From Rhea pennata (Eukaryota; Chordata; Aves; Rheiformes; Rheidae): a DNA stretch of 64,000 bases. The notes under the pieces were generated by a model. That model had not been told where the DNA came from. It saw only the letters and a list, made by a program, of their open reading frames with translations, and made no database searches. Below, in pieces: positions 44,881 through 56,674 of the stretch. A program made the translations under genes and the position numbers. The stretch's first letter is position 1. Each line of letters begins with the position of its first letter. The stretch lies in contig NC_084665.1 of the NCBI RefSeq assembly GCF_028389875.1, positions 6,015,501 to 6,079,500 on the forward strand, written 5' to 3'.

Positions 44881-47479
44881 TTTAAACGTGCTCTAAAATG
44901 CAGAAAAAACATGTTAATGAACTTTGACAAAGAGGCAAATGCAGAAAGCTCAGAGAATCACCAACATCCCAGCATTTCACACCCATGCCGACAGCTCAGG
45001 CACCAGGGTGAGAACTGGGGTTGGTGGTCACTGTCCAGCCCCACTCTGACAAGTATCTACTGCAGCCAAATCCTCAGGCGCTGAAAAGTCCCAGATTTAT
45101 TTATTTTTAAATAGAAGGCTGAGTCTTTGGGTGCACATTGTCATACTGCTTTTGCGGTTATGAAAAGCAGAAACATACCAGTTGGGGAGTTTTGGGGGTT
45201 TTTTCTTTCTTTTTTTTTTCTTAAATAGAAACAGAGGGTACCACTCTATCACTTGACTCCAGCAGTTGTAGTTTTTCGAAGGACCCCAGCTGCCAGACAC
45301 AATATGGTAAAAGTGGTATGTTCATGACACACGGGACACCTGCCACTTCCAAAAATGGCTGTCTGCTCACCAGAGCTGCCCCAAAATCAGAGCTGCTGAC
45401 TCCTTCCCAGGCTAAAGCAGCGGTCAGCCTTGCTGTAGAAGACTGATGTTTAACCTCAGCAACAGGTCCCTCCCGCCCAGATTTAAGCCCGGTGCCTGGG
45501 AACTGCAAGGAAATATCCTTGGACATGACATCTCCAACTCCTTGGCGAGGTAGCAGGAGTATTAAGATGGCAAGGAGGACTTTCCCTCCCCTCCTCTCCC
45601 CCTGGGGCTCCAGGAAGGCTGGGCATCAGCCCTGCGCCACCTTCCAGGTTTCTCTGCAGTACTGAAAAGCCATGAAAGGACAGAAAAACGGTGACCAGGA
45701 GGATCTCTGGCTTCACCTTTGCACAGCAGCGATCTTCAGGGGCTAAGCGTCTATTGTGTCTGCGCTTGGACTACCCAAAGCGGGGCAAGTACGGACCCTT
45801 CTTCCTTGCCCCCTCTCACTGACGGCGTGCAGGGACTTGGCAGAGGCACACGTGGCAAGTAGGAGACCAAGAAGTCAGGACGGGAGCCGGGGGCTATGGC
45901 CCTTCCACAGAACAAGAGGGGGAAACCAGGCAGCTGTAAGGACGAGGTGGTAGTGGGATGAGAACAGAGAAGAAAATGCTAATCCCAAACGCAGTGATAC
46001 GAAGCGTTTTAGGTGATGCTTTACCTTCCGATGGGGCAGGTGGGAAAACTTTATTCTGGAGAGAGTTTGCTCTCAGTCTGGCAACTCCACAAGCAATAAA
46101 TTCACAAGAGAAGCAATGAAGTGTGCTTTAATTATGGCAGAAGAGCATTTTACATTGTCATCTCTATCTTGGTATGAGCACTCAGTACAATTTTAGCGCG
46201 GGAGGAGGTAGCTTACGGAGCTAAAATAAAATGGAAAGGATCGATGCAGCCTCCAACCAAAGGCGAATGTACACGTTCCTGTCGGCAAGAAAGCGAACAG
46301 CGAGCCCGGGGCCAGTGGGGAGCCCAGGCCACCACTGAGGGACTCTCAGCCTCTTCCTCTGTAGCACCCGTCGTGCACCAGACCAAGCGTTCGCCTGCTG
46401 AAAACGGCTCCTCCCCCCCCGTCCTGCCGTGACAGACTGGGAGGGGGGCACCGCCGCACTGAACTGCTGGGACCGTGAAGCGGTTCCGTCGGGTCCTCGC
46501 GAGCTGGAAGGGTGGTGGCTGCCCCGCGGTTTCGCACAACACTACGGCAAAGAGGAGAAGGGAGTTCCCGAGAGCGGCAAGTGAACCACGGAGGCCTGGG
46601 CGTTCCCTGCTGCGGGAAGGCCTCCTCACCCAACCGTCTGCAACCGTTTTAACCCGCCGGGTCCTCAGGGGCCATTTCCTTTTACCCGAAATTGCAAGGT
46701 GAGCACACACACGCGAAAAGCCTTGGGTTTAACCAGGGGAGGAGTCGAGGCCAAGGCAGACGTGGCGACAAGCAGGACGAGCTGCAGCCGGGCTAAGTCG
46801 TGGGAGGCTGACGAGGACACGCAGCCTTGGGGGAGGTGGGTCAGAAGTGCCGGCGAGGGCTCACCAGGAGCTCAGGGATCAGGCGCTCCGCAGGCGCCGG
46901 AGGGGGCTCCTCGCAGGACAGCAGTGCTGTTGCCCAGGGGATGTTCCCAGCTCAGCGCCGGGCTCACGATTACAAAAATGGGTCTCCCTGAACTCTCCGC
47001 ACTTCATTTACTCTCCTGGGCTTTAAGACTGATGCAGGCAAAGTTTGCATGGGGAAATCTGTCCTAGATAGCCTCTGTTTTGGAAGGATGAACACAAGGC
47101 CCCTCTAGCCTGGCCGTCCCTTCTGCTCACTTCTCCCCCGCTGCAGACAGCTGCTCTACCTTTGCTGTTCGTGCCGCCCCACACTTACAGCCTTAAGAGG
47201 ACTCAGTAACTGAGCAAGAGAAAAAAGAGGAAAGCTACTCTTAAAGTCAGAGGTCTGATTATGCAAAGCTTCATGCAGCATCGAGCGCTCTGGCAAGCAG
47301 CTCCACTGCAGCCTTAGAGAACAGGCCTGGAGGAGGGGCAGAAGAAAGCTTCGCAGCCTAACTTAGCCCACATTTGTTTCTGAATGTGTTGTACATCTCT
47401 CCAGCTATAACCGTGCTTGAAAAATCATTAGCTATTTCATATAAAGAAACAGGAATCATGAAAAAGTACCAAGATCATT

Positions 47480-47517
47480 CTTTTTCTGAATTGCAATCTC
47501 TTTATTTGCTGCAAGAG
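47480..47517 (-). terminator. COMMD1: COMMD1 very short 3' UTR with poly(A) signal
   Basis: A canonical AATAAA on the minus strand occupies 47,506-47,501, starting only 11 bases after the stop codon. Cleavage would be expected around 47,480-47,490. No other AATAAA lies closer. This implies a 3' UTR of roughly 30-40 nt, unusually short for a vertebrate mRNA. Confidence 0.65.
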
Positions 47518-47625
47518 CTAAGTGGTCTGAGTCAGCGAGGTCATGCTCTCCTCTATTTCTGACAGTTTCTTCAGCATCTGGTTCACCTTGGCCTCATCAA
47601 ATTCCAGACAGAGAAATTCAGATTC
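47518..47625 (-). CDS. COMMD1: COMMD1 terminal coding exon (exon 3)
   Basis: Acceptor TTTTATTTTGTAG precedes an in-frame 108-base exon beginning ESEFLCLEFDE, then AKVNQMLKKLSEIEES, ending TSLTQTT and a TAG stop at 47,520-47,518. This matches the C-terminal end of the COMM domain of COMMD1 (human ESEFLCLEFDEVKVNQ...SEVEES) at the same exon start. COMMD1 is a subunit of the Commander/CCC complex; it supports endosomal recycling and copper homeostasis (ATP7A/ATP7B) and restrains NF-kB. The encoded segment is the last strand and helix of the COMM domain, including the Leu-rich nuclear-export-like region. The first two exons lie beyond the right edge, upstream of a last intron longer than 16 kb. 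COMMD1 next to B3GNT2 in the same orientation matches human 2p15. Confidence 0.95.
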   Translation of the reverse strand, partial: ESEFLCLEFDEAKVNQMLKKLSEIEESMTSLTQTT

Positions 47626-49130
47626 CTACAAAATAAAATTGCGAGAACATTAGCTGAGAAACAAGATTGTTCTTCAGGAATACAAAGGGGTGGGGATGAT
47701 GTGTTCTGGTTTCCTGCAGATTTATGTCCCTTATCTCCTTTTTCTCCTGTTACTGCTTAGATAACGTCAGGACACCCGGAGGCCTCATACACGTCCACTG
47801 AGTAAGGACAGCATACGCCCATGTGGCAGCCTGCTGCCACCAAAGAAGATGCATCAAGGCTGAGCTCGGTCTTTCCTTTCAGTGCAGTCATCAGTTCGGG
47901 TCTCTCCTTAGCTGCGAACTGCTGCAGAACCTGTGGGAGTTTAATTATATCTGAGACTTCCACTTTTCTTTCCATTCTGAAGGAGGTTGGCTGATGATCC
48001 CTCAAGCTGTTGCTGCAGATACTGGGAAATGCAAAGTGACTGGAGTCACTGCACAAAGCTTGTCACTTATGAAAAGCAGACTTTATACGTGGGAAAACAA
48101 GAACCTGAAAATGAGTTTTGGCAAATGACATTCTAGTGTGGAAATTTAGGGGAGATTTATACTACTAAATGATTTATACTTGCAAGAAAATTAGGAAGCA
48201 GCACTCATTTGCTCTGAAAAATCCTGTCCCTAAAAAAATATAAAATTAAGTTGTTCTTTGCCCAGATAGGTATTGGGGCATGGAAAAAAAGATTAGAAAG
48301 GATTTCGTCAAGGGCCCAGAAAATATAGAATATATATAAAAAAATTCTAATCATATGGAACTATAAATATCGGTGTGAAAAGACCTCCTGAGACCTCTTG
48401 TCCACCAGTCTTACCTATTCATATGTCTATAGTCAGAAAACATTTCTTATGGTGATTCTGCAAAAAGAAACGTTTCGAGACTGCCGGGTGTACGGCTGCA
48501 TACTAAAGGTCACTTCAGGTGAAGCCCTCTCAATGGCACAGAAACAAACTGAAAATATTCAAAAAGTGAAGTGCCGACAGCCACTTTCCCAAGAAAGCAG
48601 AGGAGAAAGAAAGAACTCAGAAGACGCTACCGTGAGAAGGAAAAACAGAAAGGAAAGGAGCAGAGGTCACGAGGCCTGCAGAGTGCCTCATGCTGCTTAA
48701 CATTGATTTAAATAAAGTAAAGCATTCAAACACAAAAATGGTTCTTTTTGATATGAAGGGAGGTCTCCTTATGAGAAACTGGAATAGTCTTGGCACTTTG
48801 AAATACTAGATATCTATTGAATGTCTATAAGTAATACTGCTAGCGAAATGATTATAAAAGTAGCAGGGCATCTCCAATTCTTGTTTGTTTTCTATCAGAC
48901 TAAACTTTCTGTCATTACTTCAAGATACAAAATTTTAATGTAATCAGCATTTGCCAAAAATATTGCAGCTTTCTTCCTTCCAAATGAAACTTTAATACAA
49001 AAATTTTTACTAAGTATACTTTAGGAATGCTACCTGCATTTTCCATAGGCATCAGGGATAATTTTACCTTTTACTTTCTTTCCTTCTGTTAATAAAGGAT
49101 TCTTAGGTTGTTAATGGTCTCTTTTTTCTC

Positions 49131-49150
49131 TTTTTTTTTTTTTTTTTTTT
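49131..49150 (+). repeat. Poly(T) run, 20 bases
   Basis: Uninterrupted T-run. Seen from the minus strand it is an A-run, but no retrocopy body was recognised beside it. Confidence 0.9.
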
Positions 49151-52100
49151 GGTAAGAGCCAAAACAGCAGAGAAAGTAAGGAGGTCCTTTTGTATACAAT
49201 TATCACAGAAGTTTCTGTCAAAAGAACAGGAAAGAAGGGAGATTGCAGAAGGCCGTTATCAGGAAGTCAGGCAGGCCGAAGGGCGCGAAGAAGTTGTGCC
49301 AGGGCTTCTGCCCTGAAATCAAACGGGAGCCACCACAGTTCAACACAGAAATCAAAACGTTCATCTCAGCCTCGGAACTGAAGAGACGTAACCGCCCACT
49401 CGTATCAGGATTCGCCTTAAGAATGAAAATCTGGAAAGGAGACAGCGTCAAGGCCCTGTAAACATTTTTGACTTCAAGTATCGCTGTATCTCCCCTAATG
49501 CTAGTACCCAGGCACTGGTAAATCACCTATCATAGCTGTATTGGATGAGTCCACCTTCAGGAAACATTTACATTTGCAATTACCGGCTAACTAGCAAATA
49601 AGCCAACTGGCCAAAGCTGTAGAGACTGAATTACATATTTAGCATGCAAGTGTTGCTGATGAAAGTAAGTTGTATGGACTTCAGAACTTTGCTGATACTT
49701 CACTGAATCAACAGTTCAATAACAGGCATATATAACTAAATATATATCACACGGAATATACAGCTGACTATAGGAAAGGCCTTTGCCTGAACAAGCAGTT
49801 ATACTCACAAACAGTGTCGTATTGAAAACTGTGTTACTGTGGGTTTTTTAAATTAATCATTCAGCTCCCTAAAATTACTTAGTGCATTTGAAGCCACATC
49901 ACAACACAGGAGCATTAAACATTAAGGATCTATAGCAATACAGACACGAAGTCTAGGACTTGGAAGCAAAGACTCTCTCACGCTGTTTTTCTTGTCCTTG
50001 ACGACAGTTTTTGATACGTCTTACTGAAAACACCTTGGCACCAGCGCCCACGTTGAAATCTCACAACACACCTCAGCGAAGGCGAACTGCAATCAGCCAG
50101 CGCGCAGACCGAAAGCGTTTGGCCTAGGACTTGGCAGCTTTGCTCCGTTTGGCAGTAGCCTTTCCTGCGCTTCCCTGTCTCATTAAAACTGCACTGAAAA
50201 CGTTTAGGTCAGATCTGCAAAAACGATGCACTTACTTACAGGATTTAATATGAAGTACAGACAAAACCCTGAAACATCTACATTCTTCGATTAATAAGAA
50301 ATCTTGGAAAAGTCAAATTTCAACTGACCAGTTACAGAAGCACCTGAGGCTTTCAGAAGCATTGCGCTGCAGCCAGATCACACGGCCTTGCTCTGGTAAC
50401 TATTCTCCACCGAAAGAGCCAAAATTGGTCATTTCAGCCCAAACACACAGGCTTTGGTGCAACTGCCAAGCCAGTGCCTCCAACCTCCCCCAGTTCCATC
50501 ACTTCTGATTTTCCCAAACTTGACCAGAAAAAAAGTTTTGAGTCAGTTCTGCTAGAGGTGGTTCTGCAAGTGCCTAGGGCATAAGGAAGCTTTTCCTCTC
50601 TTCAGGTTTTGCCAGTTAAGAGGAATGCACATGAAACAAAAGAGCGCTCTTGCGTTGCACTAAACGGCGCGTGCTACTGTACACCAGCGTAGCTGTACTT
50701 GCAAAGGGCATTTTTTTTTAACCTATGAAGTACCTGAAACATTCCTCAGCAGTTTGCACTGTTTTGGAATAATTATCATAGCCTTGTGTGGACACATCTG
50801 AAATATGGCCCAGGTGGTTTGATATCAGACTCGATCCTTGTTCTCCTCTCTCCCCATCGCATGCTTTCCCATCCCTCCTCCCATTTCCCTCCTGAGCTTG
50901 GGCTATAAAAAGGAGTTGCAAAACAAACAGCTAAGAAATAACCCCCCCAAAGAATTAGGCGTTTCTTTTTTCTTTTTTAATAACAACTGAGAGCTGCAAG
51001 GATATTTATATGCAAGAATGGCTTTATAAACATCAGCTTTCTTGCTCACTGCTTGAAAAATACGCAGATAAGCACTACTTTCTGTATCTCAGTAACTATG
51101 CTTACAAAACTTCAGCGTATTTTTTAGAAAACCAGCTCTCACACATTCAAAACTTTAAATGAATACCATTATAATTGAAAAATATAAATAAGTGTGCCCA
51201 AAGTCACATATTGTTTTCTTTGTATTCATTTTCTCTTATTTAGAGACCTCCTATGGTGCTCAAGATCCGGGAAACGTGGCCATTCCCAGGACTGCAACTT
51301 TAAAGGATTTGCGAAAACTGCGAGGTGGCTGGCGGTAAACTTGCTTTGGATGCGTAGATGTCCTGATTAACTCTTGCTCCACCAGCTGTGGGTGGCAGTT
51401 TGGGGAACCTGTTGATGTACAACCTGGGCGCTGGTTTGGTTAGGAAAGCATGGTCCTGCTGGAGATGTTGGGCCTGGTGCAATCAGTGAGGAAATGCCAG
51501 TGCCATGCCTCACGCTTGCTCCACCAGCAACGATGAAGGTTGTCAAGGGCAAATATTTGCCTATCTAGGTGGAAACGCCTTCAACAAAGCACTGAGAGAA
51601 GGAAGGAGAAAGCTTCGCAGGAGGATAAGGACCGGAGAACAAAAACTGCCAGGAACTGAACGGGGACACCAAGGCGTTGATGCCTTAACAACCAAAACCA
51701 AGTGGGGTCAGGAGAGCAGGGCTTTGTTTCTGTTAACAGAGAAGTGCTGCCAAGCTGAGCGTTAGTTGTCTACCAGGGAAGTGCATCTCCATGGCTCAGC
51801 AGGAGATGAGCTAATTCCACCGTTACACCACAAGCGCTCCACAGTGCTCAAGGAGTGAAGACAGAAATGCAGGGTTTGCCCAGTTAGCCTTGATTTCATA
51901 CTAAAACCAGCTGCAATTTAAAGCTCTCTGTGCATGCCTGTGTTCTCCTGGCAATGCCGCGTGCCTGCCGCTCACCCCCGAGGATCTCGGGGCCATACCT
52001 GCAGCCAGCGCCGTGTCCATGGCAGCCCTTGAACATCATCATCAGCTCTTTATAAAGGAGATACCAGATCTCTCCTCCTACCTCAGACATACTCTGGGAG

Positions 52101-52606
52101 GAAAAACAGGAAAAACGTTTCCCTATTCTGCCAACCACTCCTCTTGAAAGAAGCCAATCTCTTTAGACAGCAAAAAAGCACCTGCTGGTGATGCCCAGAT
52201 GCTACTATGGTTTCAGAGGCAGCCAGGCACGACTTCAGTATGGGAAAAGCTGTTCACAGCAGCAACGACAGTATCGTGGTGCCGCAGGTCTTGCCTCTCC
52301 TCTCCATACCCATAATGCACACATTCGCTAGAGATTGACTCTAATTTTGTTGCTCTAGAAGGTATTTGATTCTTTTGGATAATGTTCTGTATTAGATTAG
52401 AAGGTTTTAATGATCAGACTGCCCCTGGCATGAAGTAACAATCCAAATCTGTAATGTCAGCAGAAACTAAACTTGCCTTCAAACATTTAAACATCCTGGT
52501 ATCTCTTCCTGGCAATTTGGAAGGTGCATTAGAATCACAGAATCAGTAAGGTTGGAACGGACTTCCGGAGATCATCTAGTCCAACCCCTCTGCTCAGCAG
52601 GGTCAC

Positions 52607-55500
52607 CTAGAGCATGTCAGACAGGGTTGCATCCAGGCGGGCCTTGAAGATCTCCAGAGAGAGACTCCACAACCTCTCTGGGCAACCTGCGCCAGGGCTC
52701 CGTCACTCTCACAGTGAAGAAATTCCCCCTCATGTTCAGCTGGAACCTCCTGTGCTTCAATTTTTGCCCATTGCCTCTTGTCCTGTCACATGGGACAACT
52801 GAAAAGAGTTTGTCCCCGTCCCCTTGACACCCTCCCTTCAGGTACTTGTACACATTGATAAGATCTCCCCTCAGTCTTCTCTTCCCCAGGCTGAAGAGGC
52901 CCAGCTCTCGCAGCCGTTCCTCAGAGGGCAGGTGCTCCAGCCCTCTGATCATCTTCGTAGCCCTACGCTGGACTCTCTCCAGTAGCTCCCTATCTCTCTT
53001 GTCCTGGGGAGCCCACAACTGGACGCAGGACTCGAGATGAGGCCTCCCCAGGGCTAAGTAGAGGGGCAGGATCACCTCCCTCCACCTGCTGGCAACACTC
53101 TTCCCAATGCATCCCAGGAGACCATTGGCCTTCCTGGCCACAAGTGCACATTGCTGGCTCATGGCCAACTTGTCATCCACCAGCACTCCTAGGTCTTTCT
53201 CTGCAGAACTGCTCTCCAGGAGGTCAGCCCCCAGCTTGTCCTGGTGTCTAGGGTTGTTTTTCCCTAGGTGCACTTACAAGGGCACTCACAAGGGCACTTG
53301 CCCTTGTTGAACCTCATGAGGTTCCTCTCTGCCCAGCTCTCCAGCCTGTCCAGGTCTCTCTGAATGGCAGCACAGCCCTCGGGTGTATCAGCCACTCCTC
53401 CCAGCTTGGTATCATCAGCAAACTTGCTGAGGAGGCACTCTGTCCCTTCATCCAGGTCATTGAGGAAAAAGTTGAACAGGATGGGACCCAGTCCTGAGCC
53501 CTGGGGGACGCTACTAGCTGCAGGCCTCCAACTAGACTCCACGCCACTGATGACGACCCTCTGAGCTCTGCCTTTCAGCCAGTTCTCAATCCACCTCACT
53601 ACCCACTCGTCTAACCCACACTTCCTGAGCTTACCTATGAGGATGTTGCAGGAGACAGTGTCCAAAGCCTTGCTGAAGACAAGGTACACAACATCCACTG
53701 CACTCCCCTCATCTACCCAGCCAGTCACTCCATCACAGAAGGCTATCAGATTGGTTAAGCATGATTTCCCTTTGGGGAATCCATGCTGGCTGCTCCTGAT
53801 CACCTTCTTTTCCTCCATAGGTCTGGAGATGACATCCAGAAGGAGCTGTTCCATCACCTTTCCGGGGATGGAGGTGAGGCTGACTGGCCTATAGTTGCCT
53901 GGGCCCTCCTTCTTGCTCTTTTGAAGACTGGAGTGACACTGGCTTTCTCCCAGTCCTCAGGCACCTCTCCAGTTCTCCAGGACCTTTCAAAGACAATGGA
54001 GAACGGCCTGGCAACAACATCCGCCAGCTCCCTCAGTCCCCGGGGGTGCATCCCATCCAGGCCCATGGATTTGTGGATGTCTAGCCTGCCCAGAAGGTCT
54101 CTAATCCTTTCCTCCTCAACCAAAGGAAAGTCCGCCCTTCTCCAGACTTTCTCCCTCGTGTCCAGGCTGCAGGATTCCTGAGGGCTGCCCTTAGCAGTGA
54201 AGACTGAAGCAGAGGAGGCATTCAGTAATTCTGCCTTCTCTGGATCCCTTGTCACCAGGGCCCCCGCCCCATTCGGCAGCAGGCCCACATTTTCCCCAGT
54301 CCTCCTCTTGCTGCTGATGTATTTGAAGAAGCCCTTCCTGTTGTCCTTGACATCCCTTGCCAGACTCAATTCCAGCTGGGCCTTAACCTTCCTCGCAGCA
54401 TCTCTACATGCTCTGGCTGCATTCCTGTAATTCTCCCAAGTAGCCTGTCCCCTCTTCCACATTGTGCACTTTCTTCTTCTGTCTGAATTTGGCCAGGAGC
54501 TCCTTGCTCACCCAGGCAGGTCTCCTGCCCCCTTTGCTGCACTTCTTGCTCAGAGGGATGCACCACTCTTGAGCTTGGAGGAAGTGATGATTGAATACTT
54601 GCCAGCTCTCCTGCACCCCCCTTTCCTCTAGGGCCTTAACCCATGAGATTCTTCCAAGTAGGTCTCTGAAGAGCCCAAAGTCTGCTCTCCTGAAGTCCAG
54701 GGTGGCAATCCTGCTTGTTGCCTTAGTTCTTTCCTGCAAGATCCCGAACTCCATCATCTCATGGTCACTGCAGCCAAGGCTGCCCCCAACCTTCACATCT
54801 CTAACCAGTCCCTCTCTGTTGGTAAGGACAAGGTCCAGCAGGACACCCTTCCTCGTAGGCTCCTCCACCATTTGTGACAAGAAGTTATCATCAATGCATT
54901 GCGGGAGCCTCCTGGACTGCTTATGCCTTGCTGTGTAGTCCCTCCAGCAGATATCAGGGTGGTTGAAGTCCCCCAGGAGAACCAGGGCCTGTAATCTTGA
55001 GGCTACTTCCAGCTGTCTATAGAAGGCCTCATCAACCTTCTCTTCCTGGTCAGGTGGCCTGTAGTAGACACCCACAACAGTGTCCCCCGTGTTGGCCTGC
55101 CCTTTGATCTTTACCCATAAGCTCTCAACTGCCTCCTCCTCCTCCTCCACCCCTAGGCAGAGCTCAATGCATTCCAGCTGCTCTCTCACATAAAGAGCAG
55201 CTCCACCACCTCGCCTTCCCGGCCTGTCTCTCCTAAAAAGCACAGAGCCATCCGTGGCAGCATTCCCGTCATGCGAGCTACCCCACCACGTCTCTGTGAC
55301 TGCTACGAGATCACGGCCCTGCGACCGATCTCCACGCAGATCTCCAGCTCCTCCTGTGTGCTCCCCGTGCTGCGTCTGTTGGTGTACAGGCATTTCAGAG
55401 AGGCGGTCACGCCTGCGGGTTTCCCAGGAAGGGGGTACGGGGGTCGCCCATAGCCGTGTCCCAGATGCACATCCCCAGCCGCACGCGCCCGTTGGAGGCC
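52607..55500 (-). pseudogene. CR1 ORF2 (endonuclease-reverse transcriptase), multiply frameshifted
   Basis: Read in order: APE-type endonuclease (VTETWWGSSHDGN, VVGVYYRPPDQE, LLGDFNHPDICW, CSDHEMMEF) in about 55,300-54,404; a region up to the RT N-terminus (GLDGMHPRGLRELADV) in 54,462-53,940; the RT core ([18 protein letters not shown], motif [24 protein letters not shown]) in 53,857-53,264; and the C-terminal region to a stop at 52,609-52,607. Frame changes lie near 55.33, 54.44, 53.93, 53.27 and 52.66 kb. Motif A reads YLVFSKALD: the invariant Asp is Val (GAC to GTC at 53,678-53,680), a second independent loss of function. Motif C (FADD) is kept. Confidence 0.9.
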
Positions 55501-55564
55501 CCCCGACCCAACTTGTGTTTTGTCGTCTACCCTGTGTGTATGACACCCCCCTCCCCCCTCCTAC

Positions 55565-56674
55565 CTAGCTTAAAGCCCTCTTTCCTAGGCTGGCCAAGCT
55601 GTCGGCAAAGGCAAACGTGCCCCGCCTGGTGAGGTGAATCCCGTCTCCCCCCACCAGTTGTTGCCCCTCAAACCACGTTCCATGGTCACAGAATCCAAAA
55701 CCCCGTTGCCGACACCAGCGGCGTAGCCAGTTGTTGATTTGGGAAATCTTCCCACCCCTCCTCCCGTGCCTCCCCCGATCGGCAGGACCGACGAGAAGAC
55801 CGCCTGGGCTCCCAGACCCTTGGCCACCGTGCCCGCGGCCTCGAAGTCTTCCCTGATTGTCTCTAGTTTGTTCTCTGTGTCCACGTGAAAGAGCAGCAGA
55901 GGGGAGCAGTCCGAGGAGCGGACGAGCCCTGGCAGCCTTTCAGACGCATCTCGTATCCTCGGCCCCCGGCAGGCGGCAAACCTCTCCGGAGGAGGGGTCG
56001 GGCCGGCAGACAGGCTCCTCTGTCCCCCTCAGCGTGGGCTCACCCGCTGCAACCGCTCGTCGCCTCTTCCGAGCGGTCGCGCGAGGCACAGGCTCAGGCC
56101 GCCCGGTCGCTTCCCTCGAGGCCAGGTCCGGGTCCTCCTCCTCCCGGAGTGCACTAAACCTGTTCTCCAACTGTAACTCCGGGTCTGCGGGAGGATTAGG
56201 GGCCTTTCTTCTTTTTGTTCGAGAAGCAGCTAGCTTCCGGCCTTCTTCGACAGTGCCGTGCTGGACTGTTTCACTCTGCGCAGAGTCCTCCAGCAGCTCC
56301 CCTGCTGCAGGGGACTGGGCCCCTGGGAGCAGCACGGTCTCTGAGGACGCCCCGTCTATCTCCTGCTCACAAAAATTTTCTCGCATGTTCCGCAGTCTGC
56401 TGACTTCATCCCGCAGCTCCCTGACTTGAGGACACAAATCCTCACCAACAGCACACCTCCTGCAGGAGGGCGGACCATCAGTGCAGGCCTTCTGCAGAGG
56501 CTCCAAGCACTCCCTGCAGCCTGAGACCTGCAGGGCAGCGTCTGCTGCAAGAGGCTCTGTCTGGGTTGGAGCTTCCCACACAGCTGATGTAGCAGTTCCC
56601 ACAGCTACTGGCAAATACGCTTTACGGCAAGTTACAACCATGTTAGCAACCATGTTAGGAGAGCCTAAGGCCAC
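55565..56674 (-). pseudogene. CR1 ORF1 (nucleic-acid-binding/esterase protein), frameshifted
   Basis: The N-terminal part is open from 56,674 to about 55,940. It carries clustered Cys motifs (CRECLEPLQKAC, CRRCAVGEDLC), a short coiled-coil-like stretch (VRELRDEVSRLRN) and a basic region (ARKRRR). After a frame change the esterase-like end is readable, including INNWLRRWCRQRGFGFCDHG and the conserved GGDGIHLT block, with a stop at 55,567-55,565. ORF1 proteins of CR1 elements bind RNA and aid retrotransposition. At least one frameshift between about 55,750 and 55,940 disables this copy. Confidence 0.8.

Larger units (their letters stand above)
35001..47479. other. Intergenic region between B3GNT2 promoter and COMMD1 3' end
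   Basis: No gene recognised in 12.5 kb. It holds candidate conserved non-coding blocks (36.44-37.23 and 40.64-40.96 kb), a MITE-like relic (40,323-40,439), a possible ancient LINE relic near 44.67 kb, simple repeats, and a GC-rich patch at 46.2-46.95 kb. ORFs up to about 165 codons occur without domains or splice logic. Confidence 0.5.

Noticed and set aside
46213-46710. 165-codon minus-strand ORF
   Set aside because: GC-rich patch open in several frames; no domain or signal recognised.
47757-48056. 99-codon minus-strand ORF just upstream of the COMMD1 terminal exon
   Set aside because: The protein-like stretch (QVLQQFAAKERPELMTAL) does not match COMMD1 exon 2, and I see no convincing donor in frame. 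Left unassigned as a chance ORF.
55857-56429. 190-codon plus-strand ORF rich in Ser/Ala
   Set aside because: It is antisense to CR1 ORF1 in the retrotransposon.
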